Under the pieces are notes generated by a model. The model made no database searches and was not told the origin of the DNA. It saw nothing but the letters and a program-made list of their open reading frames with translations. The position numbers were made by a program, and so were the translations under genes. A stretch of 64,000 bases of DNA from Membranipora membranacea (taxonomy: Eukaryota; Bryozoa; Gymnolaemata; Cheilostomatida; Membraniporidae): assembly GCA_914767715.1 (NCBI GenBank), contig OU612073.1:3410001-3474000 (forward strand), in the 5' to 3' direction. This document shows, piece by piece, positions 27,201 through 38,500 of the stretch (position 1 is its first letter; each line of letters opens with the position of its first letter).

Positions 27201-29774
27201 AAGAAGGAAAGAGAGGTAATATATAACAACACACTGATTATGTGATATACTTTCGCGTGTTGGTCTATGATCGACAAAGCCAGATTAATTGAGCTTAAGT
27301 TCCATCACAAAGAATTTGGTGTGACTACTTCCAGAATTAGGGGCGGGCACACAAGGGGTAAATCGAGCTAAATTGACTCTACACATCGTAGTAGTGCAAT
27401 TTCGATGACAGTGTTGTATAACATTGCAGAATCAGTAATGTTCTTAAATCCAGTTGATGGGACTTAATTTATCTAGATCAGCACACCTGGTGCAATTGAC
27501 AAGTCTCTGATCGATGGGTTATGATAGATGTAGCTGTTGTGTAAGATACCTTTAAGCTTGACTTTAATTGTCTAGCATTGCCCATAAAGGTTCAACATCG
27601 GCTATGTAATAATGGTTGTTTTTACGAGCAGATGTTTTTATTCCATATTTATTTTAGAGCAATTAAGTTATACATTAAAAATCATTGTAACATTTATGGT
27701 CTGGCTTATAGTTACTCAATAATAATAGGAAAAAGTCCCAGCGCCTTCTCAACCGGCGGTTTACAATAATATTGTGACAATAAATGTTTTACGGCAGGCA
27801 ATAGGGTGAAATGTTGAGAATTTTCTTTTTGGTTTTACAGGCTTTAGAAAAGAAGAAGCAACAAGCCTCATCTGCTCAGCAGCAGAGCAAACCCGCCCCA
27901 AAACCTGCCAAGAGTAAACCTGCCCCTGTCGCCCCGTCTGCTGCCTCGGGTGGGGGAGATGACTTGGCTAGTGAATTTAAAGCTGAGATGCAGAAGGAGA
28001 TCGATAAGATGATGGCTGAGTTGAAGGAAGAGAAAGAGGAAGCGGAAAGAGAAATAAAAGAAGGCAAGAAAACAAAAAGTAAGATATATCATTAGAAGCA
28101 GGGCTGTCCCTTGCCATTGTGTGTCTCTGTTCTGATTGGCTGTTGAGTTTGAATATGGCCAATACCAGTTCAGATCAGCCAATCAGAAAAGAGCTAACGC
28201 ATCACAACATTGTCACAGGTTTGTCAGATTCAACCCTAGCATTAGGTCCGAGCCAGAAAAGAAGATGTTTGTCCGTGATGATGCAACTATACATTTCTTG
28301 ACGATATGATATGGTTTTGTGTGGGAATTTAATTTAAACATCTCTGGAAGCCAAGAAGTGCATATTTTGCAGTGCGGTAGAATCTAGATATGCAAGGTCT
28401 ACTATGAAACTGTTTATTGGTAGGCTTGTCTTCTGCCGCTTTGTGAGAAGACAACTCTGGGCACTTAGAAATGTGCAGATTTACGACCTCCCTGCTCCCA
28501 TCTACGTTGATTAAAATCCGATGTCATATCACTCGCCCATCCCTAGGCATGGGCGGCGAAATATTAATGCCTTAATGGCGAGGCCGCAATATCTGCGCCA
28601 ATTTTGCTCTCAGTTTGCAGGCAGGTCGGAGCACACCTGGGGGCCAACCAATCCCCAGTAGAAGATGGACTGCAGTGGGATTCGAACCCACAACCTTCAA
28701 CACTTGCGTGTTGAAGTCCGGCGCTCTAACCAACTGAGCCACCTCCACAGTGGACTGTACAAGCTTGTTGGTCTTGTTGTATTTGCTAACCATATTTCAT
28801 GTTTCAGATAACAAAAAGGAGAAATCCAGTAAAGAGGCCGAACCTCTTACCAGAGAAGAAATCAAAAGAAACGCTAAAATCAAAGCATCCAAGAAAAAGC
28901 TAGAAGGTTGGTGGCTACTTTATCATTACAGTATTAATTGTGGTCACAGATTTGTGTTTTTATACATGATGAAGAGTGAAATGCATGCTCAGAATGTGCC
29001 AACATACCAACAGGGCTTGTCTGTCTTCAATGGGGGAGGGTATGCTGTATGAGATTGCATAGGTGATTTGCAGTTGATACCATTAGTGCCTAAAGACCCA
29101 TGTGCAATTATTGAATATCACTGATAAAACACATCATCAATGTCAGTAGAATGAGTATGTTCCACACAGTATAGTTGTATTTATTGGTATAATTATGGGA
29201 GTTGTCGGAGTTCGATATATGTGTGATTCATTAAAACACTTTGATAGAAACACTGACAAATCCAGGTTAAGTTGCGTTGTGGAAATAAAGTGCGATAGAA
29301 GAATATTTCTATTTTGCATAGAAAACTACAAACCACCTAACACTAGGTACTTTCTCCATGATAGAATAGTTTGACCTCACTAGGTTGTGTTCGCTGCATC
29401 TGAACACGCACCTTTTTCGATTGGAACATTTCTCATCCCTTATGTTTTTTTGTATAGAATCTGCAAATTCATCAAAAAACACAAAATCACGGTCCAATGA
29501 GAAGTATAGGACAATTGATGAGGAAGAAGAAATAGAGATCATTGCGGAAGAGGAAGAAACTGTAGAGGTCAAAGATAAGTCTAAAACAGGCAAAGGTGAT
29601 GCTAAAGTGAAAAACACAGAAAAGCCTGCCCCAAAAACTGAAAAGCCCGCCCCTAAAATAGAGAAGCCTGCCTCCAAAACAGAGAAGCCCTCCCCTAAAA
29701 CTGAAAAATCTAGTAAAGAACCCAAAAAGTCTGACAAATCAAAAGATGAAACAAATAAGAAAGAAGAGTTGTGA
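15272..29774 (+). CDS. ER-lumenal JmjC/cupin-like protein with EF-hand and KEEL tail
   Basis: Function unknown. Fourteen phase-matched exons: 15272-15398, 15797-15940, 22415-22564, 22964-23150, 23477-23540, 24304-24557, 25153-25341, 25986-26064, 26545-26607, 26786-26857, 27123-27215, 27841-28078, 28808-28906 and 29458-29774 (691 aa). A signal peptide (MKYLGAFTVALTLSCVTAAA) is followed by a short acidic region. Exons 3-7 resemble a JmjC/cupin_8 fold (RPVVLTG, then FDQVPSFL, then LICPVRGKSSYVLV, then TPGSCVYVPASWYVQS). The HxD pair and distal histidine expected for Fe(II) binding are not evident (WYVQS where WWHQV is usual), so it is probably not an active oxygenase. One EF-hand loop (DLNGDGKFSVID) is in exon 10. 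Exons 11-14 encode a charged coiled coil and EKPAPK-type repeats, ending NKKEEL, a KDEL-like retrieval signal. Intron 2 (15941-22414) contains a complete semaphorin-like gene. The join across it is inferred from matching phase and from the KEEL tail needing a signal peptide. Confidence 0.75.
15941..17079. other. Intron and upstream region of the semaphorin-like gene
   Basis: Non-coding. It is both the start of intron 2 of the JmjC-like gene and the likely promoter region of the nested semaphorin-like gene. No TATA box or other element can be assigned with confidence. Confidence 0.5.
17080..21347 (+). CDS. Divergent secreted semaphorin-like protein
   Basis: Three exons, 17080-17372, 17683-19256 and 19597-21347, in phase and giving 1205 aa. 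Signal peptide MDIKINLILLSTWLLIAIGQ. The sema beta-propeller is recognisable from FRSVLIDETGQYAYVGAK (first blade), YIYFFFRE, RVARVAKADAG and FVKTRLTCRVP, which match conserved semaphorin segments. It is enlarged by long insertions with no recognisable motif (about 215-280, 625-760 and around 850). A PSI domain follows (CGMYTHCKACSADPQCLWE), then an Ig-like segment (FQWYHN through STYSGLYQL). The last about 45 residues are charged with several cysteines. No transmembrane segment is seen, so the protein is probably secreted. Semaphorins are extracellular guidance ligands for plexins; whether this one still binds a plexin cannot be judged. It is unusual in length, in having only two introns, and in lying inside another gene's intron on the same strand. 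Confidence 0.85.
17470..17560. repeat. Inverted repeat in semaphorin intron 1
   Basis: Arms around GGCATTGGTTAACCAA and TTGGTTAATACAAATCCAAT form an imperfect hairpin, probably a small foldback element. It does not touch the splice sites. Confidence 0.45.
21348..22414. other. Semaphorin 3' region within the JmjC-like intron
   Basis: Presumed 3' UTR of the semaphorin-like gene and the rest of JmjC-like intron 2. No canonical AATAAA is apparent. An open frame at 21970-22296 has no recognisable domain or splice support and is not called. Confidence 0.5.
23610..24044. mobile_element. MITE family 1, copy 4, interrupted
   Basis: Starts CACACTGATCACGTGATATAC and ends AGTCAGTGTG. About 190 bp of unrelated sequence splits the left terminal repeat, and the block ACGTGATATAC occurs on both sides of it, so this looks like an insertion with duplication. 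Inner blocks (AATTAGGGGTGGGTACATGT) match copy 1. It starts about 69 bp after the donor of the exon that ends at 23540. Confidence 0.7.
26447..26481. repeat. Short intronic hairpin
   Basis: Arms CCAGAGACTGTAGATA and TATAGTCTCTGG with little loop, in a JmjC-like intron. No function can be assigned. Confidence 0.6.
26866..27032. repeat. TAG microsatellite and AT-rich run
   Basis: Imperfect (TAG)n at about 26866-26918, then a TATTA-rich stretch at about 26985-27032. Both are in the intron between the EF-hand exon and the coiled-coil exon. Confidence 0.7.
27230..27416. mobile_element. MITE family 1, copy 5
   Basis: Starts CACACTGATTATGTGATATAC and ends GATGACAGTGTTG. The 8-bp flanks TATAACAA and TATAACAT match at 7 of 8 positions. 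It starts about 14 bp after the splice donor of the exon that ends at 27215. Confidence 0.75.
28655..28760 (-). repeat. tRNA-derived SINE-like fragment
   Basis: The minus strand carries an A-box-like GTGGCTCAGTTGGTTAGAGC and a B-box-like GTGGGTTCGAATCCCAC. The acceptor arms do not pair (GTGGAGG against TGCAGTC), so this is not a working tRNA gene. It lies in the JmjC-like intron before exon 13. Confidence 0.65.
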
Positions 29775-30297
29775 TAGGCCTGTTAGCATGTAAGACATTT
29801 AGTAATTTATCAGTCAAATTTTTGGGTCACATTTTCACATGGGATTGACCCAGTTGATTATTTTGTTTTACATTTAATTTGGGTTCCTGTCCCGTTTGCC
29901 ATTCAATAGCAGATCAGCCCAAAATCAACTGCCCAACTCTTCGAGGCGAAATTTTGGCAATAGCATGTGCAATGCGGAATGATTGACTTTTACTCTCTTG
30001 TGACTTTAATGTCTTTTTTTATTTGTAATATTTTAGGTTTTAACTGTCATGGTAAATTATTGCATCACATATTTATTATAAACGTAGAGGATTAGCTTGC
30101 AACTATAAAATTTATCTTACATCCAGACACAAAAGCTGATATGCAGGTTATCCATATACTAGGTAACATTGCATCGACAAATATTAATCGGACTAAGTCG
30201 TTTCCCCTTGAAACGTAAGTGATTTTCCGTTCAAGAGTTGTTTTGTTGCGCTGATACTGTAAGAGATATCTGTTTCCACATTGTCCCCGGTTTCCGA
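29775..30297. other. Convergent 3' UTR spacer
   Basis: Only about 520 bp separate the stop codons of the JmjC-like gene (+) and the SUMF2-like gene (-). TTTATT at about 30072-30077 gives a minus-strand AATAAA that fits the SUMF2-like transcript. The two 3' UTRs may overlap. No gene is seen. Confidence 0.6.
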
Positions 30298-33200
30298 TCA
30301 CAGTTCCTCTCGGCGGTTGAGTAGAACGCTTAGTGGTCTCTGTTTCTGGTGGAGCTGTGGTCTTCTCTTAGGTGGTACATAATCAGTCACACATCGGAAT
30401 CCTACATTCTGTGATGTAAACGTCTGTGGTCGAGGTAGTCTAGAACAATCACAAGGAGAAATCTACAGCAGCAAACGCAAGCATAGTTTAAGGGTTCAAA
30501 CTGTGCCAGGAAAGCTGGAAGTAGAGTTTCATTATCACTTTGGGGGGGAGGATTATTGATAATGAAATGCTACTACCATCTATCCTGGCGCAATTTGAAC
30601 CCTTTAACTAGCCCAAACATAATTCTACACATGGACATGACATGACGTGACATGGAAACATTCGACACTTACTGGTATGGTATGTTCTTGGGATGAGGCT
30701 AGTAAAGGGAAGCAACTCCAAATACAAGCAGTGTTTGAATATTATATATTATCTGTATAATTGGCTCTAACAGTCTGTTTGTGTATGTGCAACCTAGTTG
30801 CTATCCCAGGTATCATGGCTGCCTGTAGCCATAAAAATATTGAGCGGGCAAAGTTTGTGAAAAGCGAGTCTGACGACGTTCCAAACTCCTCCGGATTGTT
30901 ATCCCCTGACCTGTTTGATATTCTAGCAGCGTGATTGATGTTAGCTTTGTCTTCTCTGAAGTCTATGAAGGATCCTCCCTTTAATATATACTGTCTTTGA
31001 GTTACCCTCTCAATGCTTCCTCGCCTGCCTGGTTTGTGTGGACTTGCTGTCCATTCCCACACATTACCTAACATGTCGTATAGTCCTTTAAAATAAGAGT
31101 AAATATGCTGTCTTTAGAATTATTCAACAAGTTATTTGATATTTTAGTATTGGTACTAAAAGGTAATTGGAAAAATTTAATGTGTTATTCGGGTATTGGA
31201 AATTAATTGCAAGAGTCTAATCATGTATCAGCCAAAGGATATCATATCAGTATATTAGCAAAATTTGACCCCTGATCTTAAATGAGAAGTTGTACACTCT
31301 TGCTGTCATGGGCGATGATCTATAAGCGAGTAGAGACTTGGATTATTCTTTGTGTATCAAAGCAACTCAATGTTCTCACCATGGTTGTTCTGAGCTGGGA
31401 AGGCATCAACAGGTGACACAAACATGTATCCATCTGATAGCTTGTTCTCGTAAGGGAACAAACCCTGAAAAATTAAACAAAATATCAACATAACATAACA
31501 TGGATCAGAGGTCTATGAATTAGAATGAGCGATGCTTTTTAACACAAACTATTACATCGCTCAAATCTATCGCTCACTTGGTCTTTCAATTAGACAAATT
31601 TGACCCCAAAACGCTCACTCAAAATGTATAAACTACAGTTCGATTAAACAGTAAGCGATTTGTGAGCGAACCAAAAGTCTTCGAGTTCATAAATATGTAA
31701 CAAGACTCAATATAATTTATTATCTGATGCAAACTTTGATTACAATAAAAAGATTGTAAAAAATACAAATCTATTTATATTCCTGCCGTTTTCATAAAGG
31801 GACTGACAGTTAAGTTCATACCTGCCAAAGATTTGCTCTGTAACCCTCAAAAGCATCTCCCCATGGGTAAGGTCTGTCTGCAATAAAAAGATAAAAGACA
31901 TATTGAATGACATGTTATCCATCGTGTGTGGTCTCATATTTGTATTGCATAGAAGAGGATATGGGATAAGCTCCAATTGAATGACACATTTTCCAGCCTC
32001 TTGTGCGTTCTCATACCAGCATTGTATGGCAGTGGAAATGGTATGGTCAGATTGAATGACATATTATTCTTCTCGTGTGGTCTCATATCGGCATTTCATA
32101 GGAGACAGTATGAGGTCGGATTGAATGACATGATTGTTATCCAGCATGTTGTGTGGTCTTGTATTACCCATCACCATAAAGCATACATTACATAGAGGTG
32201 GGATTTGATCGGCCCTAGTGCAAGTATGTCAATTCCGCCCCTTTTATTTGTTTTTCAAGAAAGAAAATAGAGTGGGCGGAGTTTATGTACTTCAATTATA
32301 TCGGTTGGTGTTTTTCAAAAACATATAAATATATTTATGGTGTTTTTAATATACTATCTATGACATAAATAAACTCACTCTTGAGCCCGCCTCTAGCTGC
32401 ATACTCCCACTCTGCTTCCGAAGGAAGCCTTTTTCCTGCCCACTCACAGTAAGCAACTGCATCATTCTGGCTGACATGTATGACAGGGTAGTTCATCCTG
32501 TCCGACACATTGGTCATCGGTCCCTCAGGCTACAATGTGTGTAAAATAATTTGATGGTTGAGCGGTGAAGGCAGCAACATGGGTGGTGATATTAGTAGAC
32601 TACTATATTATTTATGACATGAGTACTCAGTTAAAATAACGATGTGCATAAAGCCTGGATATCCAAGTGGGAGCTTTCTGCTCTCAAGAAACTTTACTTC
32701 ATACATCATAAGTTAGGCATCCTATATATTGTCTCTATATTGCAAGTTGTCCAGACTGTATCCCTAATAAATTGCAAAATTACTTGATGCATCAGCAACA
32801 TAAAGTCATGATTATCAAATGTCATCATATGAGAGTCGGGATTACTCATTGGTGTAAATTGTAAAAATATAGTTGTGAATTATTGGAAAATGATGCATTA
32901 TGGGATATGATTAGCCCTTTTTAACCACTTACTCTATTCCACTTTGCGCCTTTGATTGGGAGCCACCACGGCTCACCCGCAATACTCTGGTTCTTGACTA
33001 TCACGCTGTGGTTAGTGATGGATGTAGCAAATATATAACTAAATCCTACCCTCTGAGCCTGGGTTCTGCGTTTGTTAGTCAGCTGTTCAAATCTCCTGTA
33101 TATAAAGGGTTAAGTTGATTTACAGGTACTCAAATATGTTGTATCTTAACTAAAGTGGCAAGTATCATGTGACTTTAGCAGTGTTGCATTTTGTATTCAG

Positions 33201-34243
33201 CCCACTGTCAGTGGCGGCAAAGAGTTGGAATCCTTTGGTGTCAGTTTTGTCAAATAAACCGCTGCCATATTTTAGATAGTATGAATATTCTTTTTTCAAT
33301 GTTATGAGCAGCGTATCGTCCCTCTAGGAATGATTTTCACACGGAGACAGAAAAAAAATAGTTCTGATATCCGATAATTCTAATTGGATGACTTGGCTTA
33401 TGGTTCTGCCAAGATAATTTAGCCTGCGTTTTGCTAAGGATAAAAACAAGTTGAGCATTCACTTCAAATTCAACCAGGAGAAAGCAAATGCTCAGTGAGG
33501 GTTAGGGGGTTTCTTTGGGAATCAACATGATTGTCATTTAGTTTAAACCCGTTCTCAACATACAGTAGAATTCAACGAGAGTTATTATGCATCTGACAGT
33601 TGAGTTTTCTTACCAGTATTGAGAGTTAGTGACAGGGTATTTGTCCACAACCAATGATTTCATCACTAGTTTTCTAGGTGGGTATTCTCCTGTTTCGCTA
33701 TAGATTGGATTAGGATTGCCCATCCGGAATCGTCCTCCTTCTACACTAATAGTTTTCTCAAACATCTGGTATCGCCAGTACTCTGAATCCAGAATCAAAT
33801 GTATATATTATAAATTTATGTAATCAATACATATTATAATAAATCGATGTAATAAATTAGGACTTTCCTACTGTGAGAATATTTTTAAATGCTAACTTTT
33901 GTAATCCTCAGTCACTGAAACTCTCAAGGCATGTTGACTTTAGATACCAACTACTGCTACTCAGCTAAACCAACCACAGGCTTCCTTTTTCAGTCTCGCT
34001 CTCAGAACAACCTATGTTTGGCCGCGCAAACAAAAGTAAGAACCTTAAGTTGAATTTGTAGATGTCTAGCAGGCAGCACGTCAGATCGATTTTAATCCAC
34101 AAACTAAGACACTGAAAAACTGAATCACATCCTGAAATTGAATCATAAGCCCCACGTAAAAACATACCATCGAACATATTCTCTGTGGAGCTGACTGCCT
34201 GGACCATCCCAATCAGCAAGAGGCAGATTATCCTGGTATCCAT
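30298..34243 (-). CDS. SUMF2: SUMF2-like (FGE paralogue) ER-lumenal protein
   Basis: Eight exons: 34243-34168, 33782-33614, 33095-32933, 32529-32379, 31877-31822, 31464-31380, 31085-30911 and 30439-30298, giving 338 aa. Signal peptide [19 protein letters not shown]. The FGE-sulfatase fold is plain: [85 protein letters not shown] and NVGFRC. The segment that holds the two catalytic cysteines in SUMF1 reads [19 protein letters not shown] here, with no cysteine. That is the SUMF2 state, so the protein should not make formylglycine by itself; SUMF2 is known as an ER partner and modulator of SUMF1. It ends NRREEL, a KDEL-like tail. Length and exon order are normal for the family. The gene is convergent with the JmjC-like gene. 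Confidence 0.9.
30487..30606. mobile_element. Foldback element in SUMF2-like intron 7
   Basis: Two roughly 50-bp arms, one beginning AAGGGTTCAAACTGTGCCAG and the other ending CTGGCGCAATTTGAACCCTT, surround a short GGGGGGGAGG-containing loop. The whole segment is an imperfect hairpin of about 120 bp and probably a small MITE. Confidence 0.7.
31510..31672. mobile_element. MITE family 2, copy 2
   Basis: Contains GAATTAGAATGAGCGATGCT and GGTCTTTCAATTAGACAAAT, both shared with the copies at 7898 and 37850. The right terminus is degraded. It lies in a SUMF2-like intron. Confidence 0.55.
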
Positions 34244-35520
34244 GATTGATGGTTTGATTATCAGTTTATCACGTCAATCAGAGAGAATTCGTAAATAGTC
34301 TTATACCCCACAGGTTAACCGTTCTCTGCTTTTGTAGTGTTCTTGTAGTATGTGTTGGTTTGTGATAGGCGATAGTGTTTTATAATGATACGTCGACTAA
34401 AAGTGAAAGCTGTGCGGCCGACGATACTGCTTATGTGTGCATCAGCAAAGTGGCTCTCTAAAACATCTGTCATAGTAAATTTAGTGCTATGCAGTATTCC
34501 ATTATGCTATTCTCATACAAGATATCTAAATACAAAAGCGTTAAATATATAGAACATGATGAGATATTTGTCCTGCATTAAGAGTTGTGTCGACGACCAG
34601 TAGTGGGACACAACTCTTGCGAGGGAAAGTGACTTGCTAGACTGCATCATATTCTCAAAATTTGTCAGCACTTATCAGCAGCATATAGTAGAATCCTCAC
34701 AAAATTCCACAATCTTTATCACTACTTATCACCTAACCTCATCTTACAACATTAGGAGATCATATCGCACAAAATTATCCTGAAAATCCTCGGTTCGGAC
34801 ATGTTTGTGAACATGATTAGAAACTTTACAGAATTTGTCTCGTTTTCAGTAATAATTTTTATCTGGCTATTAATGTGTCATTCTCAAGAAGAGATCCAGA
34901 TTACGTCCTGAATCGCCTGCAGACTTTAACCTTTGCAAAATTAGTGAGTCATCATTTCAAAGTACTCCTGACACCATGATACACGCTATCCCAATAGAGT
35001 TTGTTAGGGGGACTTTAAATCGATGTTAAAACAGACGGTACATCTCTTATCTTATATAACCCATCTCAACGTGAGCAAAGCACATGAGTATCAAACTCTG
35101 GTATTATTTAATCACCGTGATTTTGTGTGCTGAACTTTATTTGTCATGTAAATATTGAAATCTAGATTGCTTCATTTTTATCTCTAAAATCAAAAGTGTT
35201 GGTTCACTCTGGTAGCTGATAACACCAAGACTTGACACTGTTTCACAGTTAATCAGAGCTAATAAACCACTTGATCCGTTACCACAACATACATCTCCTA
35301 AAAAGGTAAGTTTTCAGCATAAACATCACACGAGACACTTTTTGACCCTTTGTCAATAAAATTGTTGTAGTATGAGTTTGAGGATGCTTTCTCTTGTCAA
35401 CTAGAATTGCATGAAAAGTCAATATGTTATTAATATAACTATAATATCAACTATTATATTTCTATAGAAAAGTTTTATCATCAATTTATTTTTGTTCAAT
35501 GCAGGAGTCTGTTTGGAGAT
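34244..35520. other. Divergent promoter region with 5' leader intron
   Basis: Spacer between the minus-strand SUMF2-like gene and the plus-strand NRF-6-like gene. A consensus donor (AAAAG/GTAAGT, cut after 35305) and an acceptor (AATGCAG, ending 35504) predict a 5' UTR intron 16 bp before the ATG at 35521. No TATA box or other element is assigned. Confidence 0.55.
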
Positions 35521-38500
35521 ATGGCCCAGAGATGTTGCTGTCTTCTGGTTGCGGTGGCAGTAACACTAATCATCGGTTTGACAACTGTTCAAGCTACAAC
35601 GACTGCCCAAACCCAGACGCCTGTCCAAGCTCAGACGACAACCCGAGCTCAGACGACAACCCAAGCTCAGACGACAACCCAAGCATGGACTTCTGTCCAA
35701 GCCCAGACAACTGTTCAAGCTCAGGTAGGTCAAAGAAGTCTTGATTTTATGCAAAGAATACTTGGTATATTACTGACGCAATATGAAGACCACAGTTTCC
35801 ACACTAACTTTGGTATGATCTGCGCTATCTATGTATTTGAGTTGGGTGTTGCATACTCCACTCATATTTATCCCCGCATTTAACTTACTTATTTTTGTAG
35901 AATACTGGTGCTACAAATCAACTGACTAACCTGTTCAACTATGACCCACAAGCTCTATTCACATTCCTCATGAATTCATTCGGCAGAGACACAACACAGC
36001 AGAGCAACCCACCGCTGCTAGGACTTGAGAATAAAACAACTGAATTCCTGGATAAACTGGCACAGAATCAGAGCGTGACAGATGAGTTTAAAGAGCTGCT
36101 GTTTATGACCTCTGATGAGGTATGCGATCTTGCCCACACTGACATCGAGAGTACACTATATGTATATCTCTGATCATTAGAGTCAATTTAGTAGCAGTAC
36201 CTAACATGTACTCGCCCCTAATTGATAAATTTGAACACGAGTGGTCCCACCAAATTCCATGTGATGGTTCAACTACTAAGTGAATTAATTCACTCTCTAT
36301 CGATCTGAGATATAGCCTACAAGCAGTAGTATATCACATGATCACTGGGCAGTGTGGATCTTGTCATAAGATAATGATCCTGAAAAGGGTTAGAATAATG
36401 ATAATGATATTTCAAGTCAAGTACGCTTCTCTTTTTAACTGCAAAGCCTGGTATCCTAACAAAATCAGAGAAAAATCGAGGTTTCTCGCGTATCTATAAT
36501 ATGATCAATTTCAAATAATGCAATCAGATTTTGGCTTATCTTTTGGAAAGTTTTCTCAAAAAGCTGAGTAGGTGCATCATCCAAACCAGTATGGTTAATC
36601 TGAGCTAATCATCTTACCATGTCATGTTCCTAGATATCTAACAACTGTAAATATTGCGGTGTAACTATCCTATCATGATTGTTGTTCTTTGCATATTTAT
36701 TATGTGTCTTGTGTTCAGGGAGTTGTGTGGCTGTCAACTATGAAACCACAACCACAACCCCAACCCTCCGCCACCACCACCATTGAAGGGACAGTAGATG
36801 GTAGCGAAACATTACAAGCATTTCTTATGACAGCACTGTAAACTATTATCATTCCATTGCCAAAGTTTTGTTGTGCTAGCTTAGCATGAATATTATGGTG
36901 GTAAAAGCTTATTTAGCCGCTAATATATTATAATATTTATTGTATTGTTTGCATTGTATATCTGTTTCATCATTTTTCCAAAATTAACCTTTTGTGTTTT
37001 TTTTGTTATTGTAATTGCAGGTTCTCAGTTTGGGTCTATCCAGTGAGGAAAGAAAGAACTTAGTCAACTCACCGTTCATTACCATTCTGGTTGACAACAT
37101 TAGCGATCAACTGACATCCCTGGTAGGATATGATCACCTCGTTCTTTTATATTAGTTTTACTTTCTGATGATTGATCAGAAGGTAGCGGTGCAAATGAGA
37201 TATAATTTTTTATATTTTCTTCTTTGAATCTTTGCTTTACATTGTTTAGTTTACTTACTTTATTGCATGAACCACCACTTTTTGGTTGGATTGGTAGAAA
37301 TTCATTATACTGACTGACTACTAGAATTATGAAGTCAGTCAGTAGATATAATGAATTTCTACTTATGAGATTATGATTAGGGGGGTTTATTTAGTACTTC
37401 TATTGACATTAAATTCATAATCTAGGACCTAGAGCATAAAAATATATTATTGAATTCATATTTTCTAGTACCACAGCCATAGTACTGACCCTCAGTGGAA
37501 TACTAAGGATTACATGGCAAAGCTTCTAGACTTGCTGCTGGCATACGATTATGAATCAACAGGCAGAGACTTTCTTGAGAACTCGTGGCTGAAGATAGAT
37601 GAAAAGGAACCAGTACTAAACGCAGTGAAAACAAGGATGGTTAAATTTATGTCTGATTTAGAATCAGGCGCTGTCACTGTGAACTCAACCATTGATCTTG
37701 TGAGTAGACTGCAAGGGAATGTTAGTCTAAGACGGCTGCAATGTGAGTTATTGGCGCTACATAATCCAATACACAAGTGTTTGATAATGTAATGCTGCAC
37801 ACTTGCAGTTTAGCCGTCAGAGCACTTAGACTAGAGAACATATATCTGGGGTGTCTTTCACCTAGAATGGGCGATGCTTTTTAGACCAAATTATCACTTT
37901 GCTCGGGTTTGTCTCTCATTTGGTCTTTCAATTAGACAATTTTGTTCCAGAATTGTTCACTCGTAATATATTATAGTTCTCACAACGAGTGAGACTCAGT
38001 CGTATAATGATATTGGCTGTTTTTAATTGAGAGACCCTCTCCCTTCCCTGTCCTTTTTCAGAAAAATATCTCATGTACCAATTCAATGGAGTTATAGCAA
38101 TAATGAGTTATATGTAAGTGAATTACATGCAACTGCCCTGGGATTGCATACTTTATACTCTTCTCTTTTTCACAGCAAGGTATGTCTTTTTGTCATTTGT
38201 AGTTTGCTGGTAACAGTTCGACTCTGAGGTTCCTTATGCAGGCGCCAGTAATAATGTCATCGCTATCCTCACTAACTGACCAATTAGAAAAGACTTACAA
38301 AAATACACTACAGCTAGTGGGATCAGCTAATTGGCATACACTAAGTTCAGAGAAGAGAATTGCCGAAATTGTCCAGCGGTTGAATACGGTGAGTAATAAA
38401 GTGCTTAGGTATGAGTTTGATCTGATAAGCCCTGCGCATGTGAAAGGTCAAGGTCATTGGCATTGACATTGTCACGGAGATAAGGAAACAGACAGACTCC

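Noticed and set aside
28655-28760. Possible tRNA gene on the minus strand
   Set aside because: A- and B-box-like motifs are present, but the acceptor arms do not pair and the central region does not form a normal anticodon arm. It is kept as a SINE-like fragment only.
36719-36793. Adding this stretch to the main model of paralogue A
   Set aside because: Phase fits both ways, but paralogue B lacks it and the donor is weak, so it is listed only as a possible optional exon.
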